From the NCBI RefSeq assembly GCF_004366595.1, contig NZ_SORE01000004.1, forward strand, positions 248,001-312,000: a DNA stretch of 64,000 nucleotides, given 5' to 3'. Every line of letters starts with the position of its first letter. Positions within the stretch are counted from its first letter, which is position 1. This DNA comes from Paraburkholderia rhizosphaerae. Its GTDB lineage: Bacteria > Pseudomonadota > Gammaproteobacteria > Burkholderiales > Burkholderiaceae. The notes below the pieces were generated by a model. It searched no databases. It saw only the letters and a program-made list of their open reading frames with translations, and had not been told where the DNA came from. Below, in pieces: positions 1 through 11,871 of this stretch. The position numbers and the translations under genes were made by a program.

Positions 1-560
1 AATACCGCCGCCTGATACCCGCAGCCGGTGCCAATCTCGAGCACGTTATTCAGCTGCCGGCCCGCCGCGGCCAGTTCGATCATCCGCGCGACCACCGACG
101 GCTTCGAGATGGTCTGGTGATGACCGATCGGCAGCGCCGCGTCTTCGTAAGCCTGCGTCGCGAGGCCAGGATCGACGAACATGTGGCGCGGCACGGTCGC
201 CATCGCATTCAATACGCGCGGGTCGGCAACCCCATTCGCTCGCAGCCGTTCGACCATCCGCTCGCGCACCCGTTCCGACGTCAACGCATGCGCGCTGTTC
301 AACGGAACGTTCGGCGCACCGGCACGCTCGAGCGTCGCGGGCAACCTCAGCGCGGGTTGCCGCGCAGCATCGTTGCGCCTGCCGGCGTTCACGGCACGCG
401 CCGTTTGCGACGCTGCGATGCCTGATGGTTCGGACGTTCGGCCTTCGAGCGGCGCAACCTTTGAGACGCGCGCGTCACCCGAACGCGCTTCGCTTCGGCG
501 CGGTTCGCGCACCAGGTCTTCGAGGCCCAGCGGGAAGCGCTTCGCGCGCTCGCCCGTCAT
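1..560 (-). CDS. pcm: Protein-L-isoaspartate O-methyltransferase, C-terminus beyond the window
   Basis: Repairs aged proteins by methylating L-isoaspartyl residues with S-adenosylmethionine. Only the first 186 codons are present; the gene continues past position 1. The ATG at 560-558 overlaps the TGA of surE (559-557), so the two are translationally coupled. The core begins near residue 95 ([11 protein letters not shown]), continues with [13 protein letters not shown] and reaches the SAM-binding motif [10 protein letters not shown] just before the edge. About 95 residues rich in Ala, Arg and Ser precede the core. The short E. coli enzyme lacks this, so it is probably a disordered extension. 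The surE-pcm pairing is the classic arrangement of stationary-phase survival genes. Family assignment is firm; the full length is unknown. Confidence 0.9.
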   Translation of the reverse strand, partial: MTGERAKRFPLGLEDLVREPRRSEARSGDARVSKVAPLEGRTSEPSGIAASQTARAVNAGRRNDAARQPALRLPATLERAGAPNVPLNSAHALTSERVRERMVERLRANGVADPRVLNAMATVPRHMFVDPGLATQAYEDAALPIGHHQTISKPSVVARMIELAAAGRQLNNVLEIGTGCGYQAAV

Positions 561-1315
561 GAAGCGCCGCTCCCGGCGCGTGCCCAGTCGCGTGCCGCGG
601 ACAGCATCGCGTTGTGGGTCAGATCGAGTTGCAACGGCGTGATCGATACATGACCGTGCGCGACGGCGTGAAAGTCAGTGCCTTCACTCGCGTCGCGCGC
701 GGTACCCGACGGCCCGATCCAGTAGATCGGCTCGCCGCGCGGGTTAGTCTGGCGGATCACCGGCTGCGACGGATGCCGCTTGCCAAGACGCGTGATACGC
801 CATGCCCCCAACTCGTCGTAAGGCAGGTTTGGAATGTTGACGTTCAGCAGCGGATGTCCCGGCAAAGGCGCATCGAGATAATGTTTGACTATTTCGGCGG
901 CGACACGCGCGGCCGATTCGAGATGCGCCCAGTCCTTGTCGACCAGTGAGAATGCAATCGCGGGCACGTTGAACATCACGCCTTCGGTCGCGGCGGCGAC
1001 CGTTCCCGAGTACAGCGTGTCTTCACCCATGTTCTGGCCGTTGTTGATGCCCGACACCACGAGGTCGGGCTTATGGTCGAGCATGCCGGTCAACGCGATG
1101 TGAACCGAATCGGTGGGCGTGCCGTTCACGTAGTAGAAGCCATTCGCCGAGCGCAGCACCGACAGCGGCCGCCACAGCGTCAACGAATTCGATGCGCCGC
1201 TGCAGTTCTGCTCGGGCGCCATCACGGTGACGTCGGCGAGCGGTTTCAGTGCTTCGTGCAGCGCCGCGAGACCGGGCGCGAGATAACCGTCGTCGTTGCT
1301 GAGTAGGATTCGCAT
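557..1315 (-). CDS. surE: 5'-nucleotidase SurE
   Basis: SurE is a metal-dependent phosphatase that removes phosphate from nucleoside 5'- and 3'-monophosphates and is linked to stationary-phase survival. The 252-residue product opens with [11 protein letters not shown], in which Asp8 and Asp9 are the family's metal ligands, and contains [18 protein letters not shown], the second metal and active-site segment. An ATG ten codons upstream would extend the protein, but [10 protein letters not shown] is the conserved SurE start and matches the usual length of about 250 residues. The stop codon overlaps the start of pcm by four bases, so the genes form one transcript with surE first. Confidence 0.95.
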   Translation of the reverse strand: MRILLSNDDGYLAPGLAALHEALKPLADVTVMAPEQNCSGASNSLTLWRPLSVLRSANGFYYVNGTPTDSVHIALTGMLDHKPDLVVSGINNGQNMGEDTLYSGTVAAATEGVMFNVPAIAFSLVDKDWAHLESAARVAAEIVKHYLDAPLPGHPLLNVNIPNLPYDELGAWRITRLGKRHPSQPVIRQTNPRGEPIYWIGPSGTARDASEGTDFHAVAHGHVSITPLQLDLTHNAMLSAARDWARAGSGAS

Positions 1316-1643
1316 GCGGCGATTGTAACCGAGGAAAGAAGGCACGCGGACGACACCGCATGCGTGTGCGCGCGCTCGTGCGCACTGCGATGCGCGACGC
1401 TCTCGCGCACGCGCTCGGGTGTCACGCGCGAGCGCCGGTTACCGCGTCCCGCCTGTCGTGCGAGCCATGTGAGCGCGATGCGCGCGGCACACGAGCGCGC
1501 CGCTAAGCAATGCCAATTCGCTGCAGCACGCAATGACGGAGCAAAACGAAAGGCGACGAAACCTGACGCAACGAAGCGCACGGTCGTTCGACCATGCTTT
1601 ACACTCGACGGCCTGTCTGTGAACACCGTTAGGAGGAGACGCC
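1316..1643. other. Divergent intergenic region, surE to quinone oxidoreductase
   Basis: About 330 bases separate the divergent starts of surE and the oxidoreductase. Open frames here are GC-driven shadows with no recognisable protein. The only clear signal is a strong Shine-Dalgarno sequence, AGGAGGAG, just before the ATG at 1644. I could not place a convincing -35/-10 pair. Confidence 0.5.
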
Positions 1644-2618
1644 ATGCGCGCCATCCGTTGTCACCAGTTCGGACCACCCGATACGCTCACGCTCGACGAA
1701 CTGCCTGATCTGCTGCCGCAAGCCGGCGAGGTCGTCATCGACGTGAAGGCCGCCGCGGTCAACTTTCCGGATGTGTTGATCATCGAGAACAAGTATCAGC
1801 TGAAGCCGCCGCTGCCCTTCACGCCAGGCGCCGAAGTCGCGGGCGTGGTGCGCGCGGTGGGCGAAGGCGTCACGCAGTTGCGAGGCGGCATGCGGGTCGT
1901 CGCCTACGTCGCGCATGGCGGTTATGCGGAACAGGCGCGCGCGGCGGCGCACGCGTGCGTGCCGCTGCCCGACGACGCGCCGTTCGATATCGCGGCTGCG
2001 TTCACACTCGCCTATGGCACATCGCATCACGCGGTAGTCGATCGCGCCGGGCTGCAGGCCGGCGAGACGATGCTCGTGCTCGGCGCGGCGGGCGGCGTCG
2101 GCCTCGCCGCGGTCGAGATCGGCAAGGCGCTCGGCGCGCGCGTGATTGCCGCGGCGTCGAGCGATGCGAAGCTCGACGTGTGCGTCGCGCACGGCGCCGA
2201 CGCGACGATCAATTACGCGACCGAAGACTTGCGCGAGCGTATTAAAGCGCTCACCGACGGACGCGGTCCCGACGTGATCTACGATCCGGTCGGCGGCATT
2301 TATACCGAACCCGCATTTCGCAGTATCGGCTGGCGCGGCCGCTATCTGGTGGTCGGCTTTGCAAACGGCGAAATACCGAAGCTGCCGCTCAATCTCGCGT
2401 TGCTCAAGGGCGCGAGTCTGATCGGCGTGTTCTGGGGAGAGTTCGCGAAGCGCGAGGCGGACCGCAACACCGCGGCGTTCGCCGAAATGACCGGCTGGAT
2501 CAGAAGCGGCAAGCTGCGGCCGTATGTGTCGGCCCACTACCCGCTGGAGCAGGCCGCGCAGGCGCTCAACGATATCGCACAGCGTCGCGTGGTCGGCAAG
2601 GTGGTTATCACGCCGTGA
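1644..2618 (+). CDS. NADPH:quinone oxidoreductase, MDR superfamily
   Basis: A 324-residue medium-chain dehydrogenase/reductase of the zinc-free quinone oxidoreductase group, predicted to use NADPH to reduce quinones or enones in the cytoplasm. The GroES-like N-terminal domain (residues 1-125) carries NFPDVLIIENKYQ and PFTPGAEVAG. The Rossmann domain follows with the nucleotide-binding motif GAAGGVG at 147-153. No structural-zinc Cys cluster is visible, which fits quinone oxidoreductases rather than alcohol dehydrogenases. The ATG is preceded by AGGAGGAG at good spacing. It stands alone, convergent with the ABC transporter genes. Related proteins include acryloyl-CoA and crotonyl-CoA reductase-like enzymes, so the true substrate is uncertain. 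Confidence 0.88.
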   Translation: MRAIRCHQFGPPDTLTLDELPDLLPQAGEVVIDVKAAAVNFPDVLIIENKYQLKPPLPFTPGAEVAGVVRAVGEGVTQLRGGMRVVAYVAHGGYAEQARAAAHACVPLPDDAPFDIAAAFTLAYGTSHHAVVDRAGLQAGETMLVLGAAGGVGLAAVEIGKALGARVIAAASSDAKLDVCVAHGADATINYATEDLRERIKALTDGRGPDVIYDPVGGIYTEPAFRSIGWRGRYLVVGFANGEIPKLPLNLALLKGASLIGVFWGEFAKREADRNTAAFAEMTGWIRSGKLRPYVSAHYPLEQAAQALNDIAQRRVVGKVVITP

Positions 2619-2682
2619 GCGCGTGCCGATCGCCGGTCGCACTTGCGTCAATCGCGTCCAAGGCGGCTGAGCGGCGGCGGAT

Positions 2683-3507
2683 TCAGAGCCGCTCGGTCTC
2701 GCCGCTCTTTGGCTGCCACTTCATGAAGCGCCGCTCGATCATGCCGACCAGCGCATCGAGAATCAGCGCGAACGCGGTCAACACGAGAATGCCGGCAAAT
2801 ACAGTGTTGATATCGAACGTGCCTTCGGCCTGCAGGATCAGGTAACCGACGCCGCGCGCCGAGCCGAGATACTCGCCGACCACGGAGCCGACAAACGCGA
2901 GTCCGACCGAGGTATGCAGGCTCGAAAACACCCAGCTCATCGCGCTCGGCAGATACACGCTGCGCAACAGCTGCCGGCGATTCGCGCCGAGCATCCGCGC
3001 GTTCGCGAGCACGACCGGGCTCACTTCCTTCACGCCCTGATAGACGTTGAAGAACACGATAAAAAACACCAGCGTGACGCCAAGCGCAACCTTCGATCCG
3101 ATGCCCAGACCGAACCAGACGCCGAAGATCGGCGCGAGAATCACGCGCGGCATCGAGTTCGCCGCCTTCACATAAGGATCGAACAGCGCGCTCGCAATCG
3201 GCGCGAGCGCAAGCCACAAGCCGACCGCAAGACCGAGCACCGTGCCGATCACGAACGCGAGCACCGTCTCGACCAGCGTGATCCACAGATGGATATAGAT
3301 CTCGCCCGACGTGAACCATTGCCAGATCCGCACCACCACTTTCTGCGGCTCGCCGAACAGGAACGCGGCCTTGTTCGGGTCATCGAAATAGAACGCGGGC
3401 AACAGCGTCGGGCTCGTTAGCGCGTACCACCCGACGAAGCACAGCACGAGCAGCAGCCATTGCCAGATCACGAGGTTCGCCCGGTTCGGACGTAGCGTTT
3501 TCCACAT
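2683..3507 (-). CDS. ABC transporter permease, nitrate/sulfonate/taurine type
   Basis: Inner-membrane permease of 274 residues with about six hydrophobic segments, the first at residues 13-31. The cytoplasmic loop that docks the ATPase is visible as NARMLGANRRQLLRSVYLPS, a good match to the EAA motif of the SsuC/TauC/NrtB family. It is the last gene of the minus-strand group CoA-transferase, binding protein, ATPase, permease, 72 bases after the ATPase. The family imports small anions and organic compounds such as sulfonates, nitrate or pyrimidine precursors. The sequence alone does not reveal the substrate. Confidence 0.9.
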   Translation of the reverse strand: MWKTLRPNRANLVIWQWLLLVLCFVGWYALTSPTLLPAFYFDDPNKAAFLFGEPQKVVVRIWQWFTSGEIYIHLWITLVETVLAFVIGTVLGLAVGLWLALAPIASALFDPYVKAANSMPRVILAPIFGVWFGLGIGSKVALGVTLVFFIVFFNVYQGVKEVSPVVLANARMLGANRRQLLRSVYLPSAMSWVFSSLHTSVGLAFVGSVVGEYLGSARGVGYLILQAEGTFDINTVFAGILVLTAFALILDALVGMIERRFMKWQPKSGETERL

Positions 3508-3579
3508 CGGTTGTCAGGTCCTTTCGCGAGGCACGCGCAACGTCATGCGCTCTTTATGCCCTGTTCATGTGCGTGCGGC

Positions 3580-4392
3580 TTACACGGCCTTCAGTTGTTG
3601 CTGATAGCCTTTCAACACTTCGTCGCGCAGCACGCTCCAGATCTGCGCATGCAGTTCGACAAAGCGCGGATCCGAACGGATTTCGGCGACATCGCGCGGG
3701 CGCGGCAAATCGATCGTGAACTCGCCGATCGGTCGCGTCGCCGGCCCGGCCGACAGCACGACCACTCGATCGGACATCGCGATCGCTTCATCGAGATCGT
3801 GTGTGATGAACAGCACCGCCTTGCGTTTCGCGGCCCAAAGATCGAGCAGTTCGTTTTCCATCAGCTGGCGCGTCTGGATATCGAGCGCGGAGAACGGCTC
3901 GTCCATCAGCACGATATCCGGGTCGAGAATCAGCGTCTGCGCCATCGCGACACGCTTGCGCATGCCGCCCGACAGCTGATGCGGATAACGATCGCCGAAG
4001 CCGCCGAGACCGACGCGCTTCAACCATGTGTCGGCCCGCTCGCGCGCCTCAGCTCGACTAACCTTGCGAAACGACAGTCCGGCCATCACGTTGTCGAGCG
4101 CGGAGCGCCACGGCATTAGCGCATCGGCCTGGAACATATAGCCCGCGCGCCGGTTGATCCCCGTCAACGGTTCGCCGAACACGCTGACCGAACCGGTCGA
4201 CGGCGCCAGCAGCCCCGCGCCGACATTCAGCAAAGTCGACTTGCCGCAGCCCGTCGGGCCGACCACCGATACGAACTCGCCCGGCGCCACGCGCAGCGTC
4301 GCGTCCTTGATCGCGGTGTAGCGCGCTTCACGTTCGTCGCGCGATGCGAATGTGCAGGTGATGTTGTCGAGCGCGAGTGCGGGCACCGTCAT
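3580..4392 (-). CDS. ABC transporter ATP-binding protein, nitrate/sulfonate/taurine type
   Basis: ATPase subunit of 270 residues that powers the neighbouring permease. All the expected motifs are present in order: Walker A GPTGCGKST (from residue 45), Q-loop in AGYMFQADALMPW, signature LSGGMRKR, Walker B IVLMDEPFSALD and switch histidine in FITHDLDEA. Length and motifs match SsuB/TauB/NrtD proteins. It starts 10 bases after the stop of the binding-protein gene, so co-translation is likely. Confidence 0.94.
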   Translation of the reverse strand: MTVPALALDNITCTFASRDEREARYTAIKDATLRVAPGEFVSVVGPTGCGKSTLLNVGAGLLAPSTGSVSVFGEPLTGINRRAGYMFQADALMPWRSALDNVMAGLSFRKVSRAEARERADTWLKRVGLGGFGDRYPHQLSGGMRKRVAMAQTLILDPDIVLMDEPFSALDIQTRQLMENELLDLWAAKRKAVLFITHDLDEAIAMSDRVVVLSAGPATRPIGEFTIDLPRPRDVAEIRSDPRFVELHAQIWSVLRDEVLKGYQQQLKAV

Positions 4393-4402
4393 CGTCGCTC
4401 AC

Positions 4403-5443
4403 CTAGCCCTTCACCGTCGCGAGCGCTTTCTTGACGAACTCGTTGGTCCACGTCTTCGACAGGTCGATCGGCTTGCCCTGCACGGTTGCGTCGAACGCCT
4501 GCAGCGTTTTCAGCGACGTGGCCGGACCGTCGGCCGGCATCAGTCCGTCGGGCGACATCGCCGGCTTCACGTGTTGCCATGCGGCGATATACAGCGCGCG
4601 GTCGCCGAGCAGGTACGACTCGGGCACCGCGTTGGCCACGTCGTCGTCGCTGGCGGTTTGCAGCCATTTGAGCGCGCGCACCATCGCATTGGTCAGCGCT
4701 TGCGTCGTATTCGGATTTTTGTCGATAAAGCTTTGCGACGCGTACAGGCAACCGGCCGGCATATCGCCGCCGAACACGTTATGCGTATCGGCCAGCGTGC
4801 GCGTATCGGCAATCACGCGAATCTGGCCCGCGCGTTCGAGCTTCGTCATCACCGGATCGAGATTCGCGAGCGCATCGATCTGCCCGGACTCCATCGCGGC
4901 GAGCGCGCCCGCGCCGGCGCCAACGCCGATAAACGACACGTCCTTCGCGGTCAGGCCACCCTTCGCGAGCACGAAGCCCGCCATGATCGACGTCGACGAA
5001 CCGGGCGCCGTCACGCCGATCTTCTTGCCTTTCAGATCCGCAATCGACTTGTAGTTCGGCATCGTTTTCTTCGACACGGCCAGCACGATTTGCGGCGCGC
5101 GCCCTTGCAGCACGAATTCGCGGAACATCTGATGTTGCGCCTGCAACAGCAGCGTATGTTCGAACGCGCCGGACACGACATCCGCGCTGCCGCCGACCGC
5201 CGCCTTCAACGCCTGCGAGCCGCCCGCGAAATCGGAAATCTCGACGTCGAGACCTTCGTCCTTGAAGTAGTTGCGTCGCTCGGCAATCGTCAACGGCAAG
5301 TAGTAAAAGAGATTCTTGCCGCCCACTGCGATCGCGACCTTGCGCGTTTCGAGCTTCGCCTGCCCCGATGCCAGCGGCGCTTGCGCAGCGAGAGCCGCGC
5401 CCGCGAGCGCCGCGGCGCCGGTCAGAAAGGTTCTACGTTGCAT
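4403..5443 (-). CDS. ABC transporter substrate-binding protein, NMT1/THI5-like
   Basis: Periplasmic binding component of 346 residues for the adjacent ATPase and permease. The chosen ATG (5443-5441) gives MQRRTFLTGAAALAGAALAA, a signal peptide with a twin-arginine-like RRTFL motif, preceded by GGAGAC; the longer frame from 5533 adds 30 hydrophilic residues before the signal and is unlikely. Segments such as ADLKGKKIGVTAPGSSTSIM and LDPVMTKLERAG are typical of the NMT1/SsuA fold that binds sulfonates, pyrimidines or aromatic acids. Transcribed after the CoA-transferase gene, with an 86-base gap. Specificity cannot be read from the sequence. Confidence 0.9.
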   Translation of the reverse strand: MQRRTFLTGAAALAGAALAAQAPLASGQAKLETRKVAIAVGGKNLFYYLPLTIAERRNYFKDEGLDVEISDFAGGSQALKAAVGGSADVVSGAFEHTLLLQAQHQMFREFVLQGRAPQIVLAVSKKTMPNYKSIADLKGKKIGVTAPGSSTSIMAGFVLAKGGLTAKDVSFIGVGAGAGALAAMESGQIDALANLDPVMTKLERAGQIRVIADTRTLADTHNVFGGDMPAGCLYASQSFIDKNPNTTQALTNAMVRALKWLQTASDDDVANAVPESYLLGDRALYIAAWQHVKPAMSPDGLMPADGPATSLKTLQAFDATVQGKPIDLSKTWTNEFVKKALATVKG

Positions 5444-5529
5444 CGTTGCTGTCTCCGGTTCTCGTTGTATTTGTGGGTTGCTTTTGATTTGCTCGCGGTG
5501 TGCCTGCGGTGCGCGTGAGCTCGTGCCGC

Positions 5530-6759
5530 TCACACAATTTGTTGCGCATGCAACCTTGCGATATGGTCCGCATCATAACCTAGCGATCGCAGGACTTCAT
5601 CGGTATGCGCACCGAGTTCCGGGCCCAGCCAGCGCGTCTCGCCAGGCGTCACCGACATTTTCGGCGACACCGCGGGCAACGCGATCTCGCGGCCGTCCTG
5701 CCATTTGAAGGTCTGGATCATCTGACGCGCGATGTATTGCGGATCGGCGAACATGTCCGCGACGCTGAAGATGCGGCCCGCCGGCACATCGGCGGCGTTC
5801 AGCACCGCTAGCGCGTCGTCGATCGTGCGCGTCGATAGCCACGCGGCGATCGCATCATCGATTTCCTGCGTGCGCGGCACGCGGCCATCGTTATGCGCGA
5901 GCCCGGGGTCGTTCGCAAGATCGTCACGCTCGATCGCACTCATCAGCCGCTTGAAAATCGGATCGCTATTGCCGCCGATCACAATGCTTCCGTCGCGGCA
6001 CGGATAGGTATTCGACGGCACGATGCCCGGCAGCGACGCGCCGGTGCGCTCGCGCACCATCCCGTACACGCCGTACTCGGGCACCACGCTTTCCATCATG
6101 TTGAACACGGCCTCGTATAACGCGACATCGACGACCTGCCCTTTGCCGCCGTTCACCTGCCGATGATGCAGCGCCATCAGCGCACCGATCACGCCGTGCA
6201 GCGCCGCGATCGAATCGCCAATCGAAATGCCGATGCGCGGCGGTGGCAGATCGGGATAGCCAGTGATATGCCGCAATCCGCCCATCGCTTCGGCGATCGC
6301 GCCGAACCCGGGACGATCGCGATACGGACCGGTCTGACCGTAACCAGAGAGCCGCACCATCACGAGGCCGGGGTTTTCAGCGGCGAGCACGTCGTAGCCG
6401 AGTTCAAGCTTTTCGAGCAAGCCGGGGCGAAAATTTTCGATCACGATGTCCGCTCCCTTCGCGAGACGCCGCACGATCTCCTTGCCCTCGTCGGCTTTCA
6501 GGTTCACGGTCACCGATTTCTTGTTGCGCGCCTGCACCGCCCACCACAGCGACGTACCGCCGGTTTCCGGATACAGCTTGCGCCATTTGCGCAACGGATC
6601 GCCACCTTTCGGGTCTTCGATCTTGATCACGTCCGCGCCGAACTCGCCGAGAAAGCGCGCGGCAAACGGGCCCGCGATCAGCGTGCCGAGCTCGAGCACT
6701 TTCACGCCGGCAAGCGGGCCGGCGGACTGGTTCGTGTGGGTCGGGTTCGTTGCGCTCAT
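5530..6759 (-). CDS. Class III CoA-transferase (CaiB/BaiF family)
   Basis: A 409-residue enzyme predicted to move coenzyme A between carboxylic acids through an aspartyl-CoA thioester intermediate. Family hallmarks are the N-terminal GVKVLELGTLIAGPFAARFL, followed by FGADVIKIEDPKGGDPLRKW, and the segment GISIGDSIAALHG, whose Asp sits where the catalytic Asp is expected. The start is supported by GGAGGAGACAC before the ATG. It is upstream of and co-directional with the ABC importer genes. That suggests, without proving, that the imported compound is a carboxylic acid activated by this enzyme. Confidence 0.88.
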   Translation of the reverse strand: MSATNPTHTNQSAGPLAGVKVLELGTLIAGPFAARFLGEFGADVIKIEDPKGGDPLRKWRKLYPETGGTSLWWAVQARNKKSVTVNLKADEGKEIVRRLAKGADIVIENFRPGLLEKLELGYDVLAAENPGLVMVRLSGYGQTGPYRDRPGFGAIAEAMGGLRHITGYPDLPPPRIGISIGDSIAALHGVIGALMALHHRQVNGGKGQVVDVALYEAVFNMMESVVPEYGVYGMVRERTGASLPGIVPSNTYPCRDGSIVIGGNSDPIFKRLMSAIERDDLANDPGLAHNDGRVPRTQEIDDAIAAWLSTRTIDDALAVLNAADVPAGRIFSVADMFADPQYIARQMIQTFKWQDGREIALPAVSPKMSVTPGETRWLGPELGAHTDEVLRSLGYDADHIARLHAQQIV

Positions 6760-6893
6760 GTGTCTCCTCCGGTCTTTTTCTATTTGCTGCGTTTTCGGTC
6801 GCGGTTGCGGCTATTGCGGCTATTGCGGCGCTGGCGGTGATGGTGCGCCAGCGCCGACACCGGCATGGCGACATGCATTCGCGCGATAGCAAG

Positions 6894-7490
6894 CTACATC
6901 GAACGCCGGTCGAGCATCGCACGCGCGATCGTGCCCGCATCGACATACTCGAGTTCGCCGCCAACCGGAACGCCGCGCGCCAGACGCGTCACCGTCAAGC
7001 CACGCGACTTCAGCGTCTGCCCGAGATAATGCGCGGTCGCTTCGCCTTCATTCGTGAAATTGGTCGCGAGCACCACTTCCTTCACGACGCCATCGGACGC
7101 GCGCCTGACGAGGCGGTCGAAATGGATTTCCTTCGGACCGATGCCGTCGAGTGGACTCAAACGTCCCATCAGCACGAAATACAGGCCGCGATAGGTCATC
7201 GTCTGCTCGAGCATGATCTGATCGGCCGGCGTTTCGACGACGCACAACAGCGTTGGGTCGCGTTGCGGGTCGCTGCAGACTTCGCAGATCTGCGCTTCGG
7301 TGAACGTGTTGCACTTCTCGCAATGCTGCAGATGCTCGGTCGCATAGAGCAACGAGCGGCCGAGCTTCTGCGCGCCGTCGCGGTCATGCTGCATCAGGTG
7401 ATACGCGATGCGCTGCGCGGACTTCGGCCCGACGCCGGGCAACGCGCGCAGCGCTTCGACGAGCGCCGACAAGGCGGAGGGTTGTTTCAT
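6894..7490 (-). CDS. recR: Recombination mediator RecR
   Basis: RecR works with RecO and RecF to load RecA on gapped DNA. The 198-residue protein has the helix-hairpin-helix [11 protein letters not shown] at residues 17-27, the zinc finger with Cys57, Cys60, Cys69 and Cys72 (CEKC and CEVC pairs), then a Toprim domain beginning [16 protein letters not shown]. Length matches the family. It is the third gene of the dnaX-ybaB-recR cluster, the widely conserved order, 102 bases after ybaB. Confidence 0.97.
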   Translation of the reverse strand: MKQPSALSALVEALRALPGVGPKSAQRIAYHLMQHDRDGAQKLGRSLLYATEHLQHCEKCNTFTEAQICEVCSDPQRDPTLLCVVETPADQIMLEQTMTYRGLYFVLMGRLSPLDGIGPKEIHFDRLVRRASDGVVKEVVLATNFTNEGEATAHYLGQTLKSRGLTVTRLARGVPVGGELEYVDAGTIARAMLDRRSM

Positions 7491-7523
7491 GCGGGTCCCG
7501 GGCGCGCAAGCCCGGCTCGGATA

Positions 7524-7584
7524 ACGTAGCTGCGACGTAGCTGCGACGAAGCTACGTGGCCGGCCGCGGAAAAAGCCGCGGCCG
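7524..7584. repeat. Direct and inverted repeats between ybaB and recR
   Basis: Two copies of ACGTAGCT lie 11 bases apart (7524-7531 and 7535-7542), both complementary to AGCTACGT at 7550-7557. This gives two mutually exclusive hairpins. A second hairpin follows with 9-base arms CGGCCGCGG (7561-7569) and CCGCGGCCG (7576-7584) around an A-rich loop. No T-run follows on the minus strand, so a complete terminator is unlikely; processing or attenuation between ybaB and recR is possible. Confidence 0.55.
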
Positions 7585-7592
7585 CTGGCTGT

Positions 7593-7919
7593 TTAGAAAG
7601 GCAGCTTGAAGCCCGGCGGCAATGGCAGACCCGACGTCATGCTGCCCATCTTCTCCTGGGCGGTCGCTTCTGCCTTGCGCACCGCATCGTTGAACGCGGC
7701 GGCGACCAGGTCTTCGAGCATGTCCTTGTCGTCGGCAAGCAGCGATGGATCGATCGACACGCGGCGCACGTCGTTCTTGCAGGTCATCGTCACTTTCACG
7801 AGACCGGCGCCTGACTGGCCCTCGACCTCGATGTTCGCGAGTTCTTCCTGCATCTTCTTCATGTTTTCCTGCATCTGCTGGGCCTGCTTCATCAGCCCGG
7901 CGAGTTGGCCTTTCATCAT
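7593..7919 (-). CDS. ybaB: YbaB/EbfC family nucleoid-associated protein
   Basis: Small dimeric DNA-binding protein of 108 residues that associates with the nucleoid. The sequence shows the typical N-terminal amphipathic helices ([19 protein letters not shown]), the central [19 protein letters not shown] and the C-terminal [15 protein letters not shown]. An ATG two codons earlier is only one base from the AGGAG motif, while the ATG at 7919-7917 has normal spacing of seven bases, so the shorter form is preferred. It lies between dnaX and recR, as in most proteobacteria. Confidence 0.95.
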   Translation of the reverse strand: MMKGQLAGLMKQAQQMQENMKKMQEELANIEVEGQSGAGLVKVTMTCKNDVRRVSIDPSLLADDKDMLEDLVAAAFNDAVRKAEATAQEKMGSMTSGLPLPPGFKLPF

Positions 7920-8020
7920 GGACATGCTCCTTCTTGATCGTATGGATTGCGCAAAACGCTATGGCCTTGTGTCGGGTCTGCTTTCTCGAAGCGGACCCGA
8001 GGCCGGCCAGGCGTGGTGAA

Positions 8021-10684
<2,664 letters not shown>

Positions 10685-10963
10685 CGGGAAATTGTATCAG
10701 CAACGCATCGGCGCAAAGCCGGTTCAGGCGGGCGCCATAAAGGGTTTGCGAAAAACGGCTGCCGGGCTTGCAAAAAGCGGATCGTGTCGTCCGTTATTGA
10801 AACCTCACGCTCAACCGCCGCGCGCTCTATTGTATTTGGCTAACGCGTCGATAGAGAAAGACTTCGCGCGAGACCGTCAAATGAAATGCGCGGAGAAAGT
10901 GACGCGTGACGAACACGACGTAGAAAAAAGCGCGAGGAAAAATGCAACGGAAGAAAGAGGAAG

Positions 10964-11063
10964 GTGACGAGCCCGACCCTCGGCACTGGTGGAAAACGGC
11001 TGTGGCTGCTTCGTTCCCGACCTGACCAGGTTGACCGCACCTCCATGCGAGGAGGCCCGTCAC
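10964..11063 (-). ncRNA. ffs: 4.5S signal recognition particle RNA, small bacterial type
   Basis: The roughly 100-base minus-strand transcript carries the conserved SRP core: ACCTGGTCAGG, then CGGGAACGAAGCAGCC, then a matching distal half. The ends, GTGACG and CGTCAC, pair to close one long hairpin. The internal loop bearing GGTCAGG and GAAGCAGC is where Ffh binds. Its position upstream of dnaX on the same strand is the common arrangement in beta- and gammaproteobacteria. The exact 5' and 3' ends are inferred from the closing stem and could shift by a few bases. Confidence 0.9.
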
Positions 11064-11516
11064 GAAGCATTCTATCATCGCCGGGCCAGGCGCGCGACTG
11101 GAAAATCGGCCACACCGCTTGCGCGCATCGCGTAGCGTGCGCCCGGATCGCGCAGCGCGAGCTCCGCGAACGCGCCGCGACAATGCGCGTCGCAGGCCCT
11201 TGTGTTCGACGACCACCATCTCCAGATAGCCCACAGAAAGGACCGATGCAGGATGCGGCGAAGCATCGATCCTGCTGCCGGAATGGGTACTATCACCACG
11301 GGCAGCACATAGCGAATTAGGCTAAACTGCGTGCAAGTGACCCGTAAAGTCAAGCGCCGAGCGCCTTCGCAGGTTCTTCGCAGCTGGTCCCCACAGACCT
11401 CGAAAGTGATTCGGTTGAGGCTTTCTTTGCGGTAAAGCGAACGGAGATTTTCTTCAGTTTTGATGTATCGTGGCGAGCATTCAGGCAGGCCTCGAACCGA
11501 ATGAGGTATTCAGACA
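11064..11516. other. Intergenic region between ffs and trxA, with trxA leader
   Basis: About 450 bases separate the divergent ffs and trxA. The open frames read as shadows with no family I recognise. Near trxA, an arm at 11409-11421 (ATTCGGTTGAGGC) is complementary, apart from one bulged C, to 11489-11502. The right arm ends directly at the GAGG Shine-Dalgarno (11503-11507), so the trxA leader can fold into a long-range stem beside the ribosome site. No confident promoter was placed. Confidence 0.5.
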
Positions 11517-11843
11517 ATGAGCGAACAAATCAAGCACATCAGCGACGCGTCGTTCGAACAGGACGTCGTCAAATCCGATAAACCGGTTCTGCTGGATTTC
11601 TGGGCAGAGTGGTGCGGTCCGTGCAAGATGATTGCACCGATTCTCGACGAAGTCGCGAAAGACTATGCAGACCGCCTGCAGATCGCGAAGATCAACGTCG
11701 ACGAGCACCAGTCGACGCCGGTGAAGTTCGGCGTGCGCGGCATCCCGACGTTGATCCTCTTCAAGAATGGCGCTGTTGCCGCGCAGAAGGTTGGCGCACT
11801 GTCGAAATCGCAGCTCACCGCGTTCCTCGACGGCAATCTGTAA
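11517..11843 (+). CDS. trxA: Thioredoxin 1
   Basis: Cytoplasmic disulfide reductase of 108 residues, kept reduced by thioredoxin reductase. The active site [10 protein letters not shown] contains the standard CGPC redox pair, and the conserved cis-proline segment [12 protein letters not shown] is intact. Length and N-terminus are typical. A GAGG motif sits about nine bases before the ATG. It precedes rho on the same strand, an order common in proteobacteria, but a 360-base gap with its own promoter-like signal separates them. Confidence 0.97.
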   Translation: MSEQIKHISDASFEQDVVKSDKPVLLDFWAEWCGPCKMIAPILDEVAKDYADRLQIAKINVDEHQSTPVKFGVRGIPTLILFKNGAVAAQKVGALSKSQLTAFLDGNL

Positions 11844-11871
11844 TTGCCCGGACTCACTGCCGAGCCTCACT

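Noticed and set aside
10827..11353. Small frames on the minus strand over ffs and its upstream region
   Set aside because: The sequence of the SRP RNA explains the conserved part, and the peptides are Arg/Ala-rich shadows.
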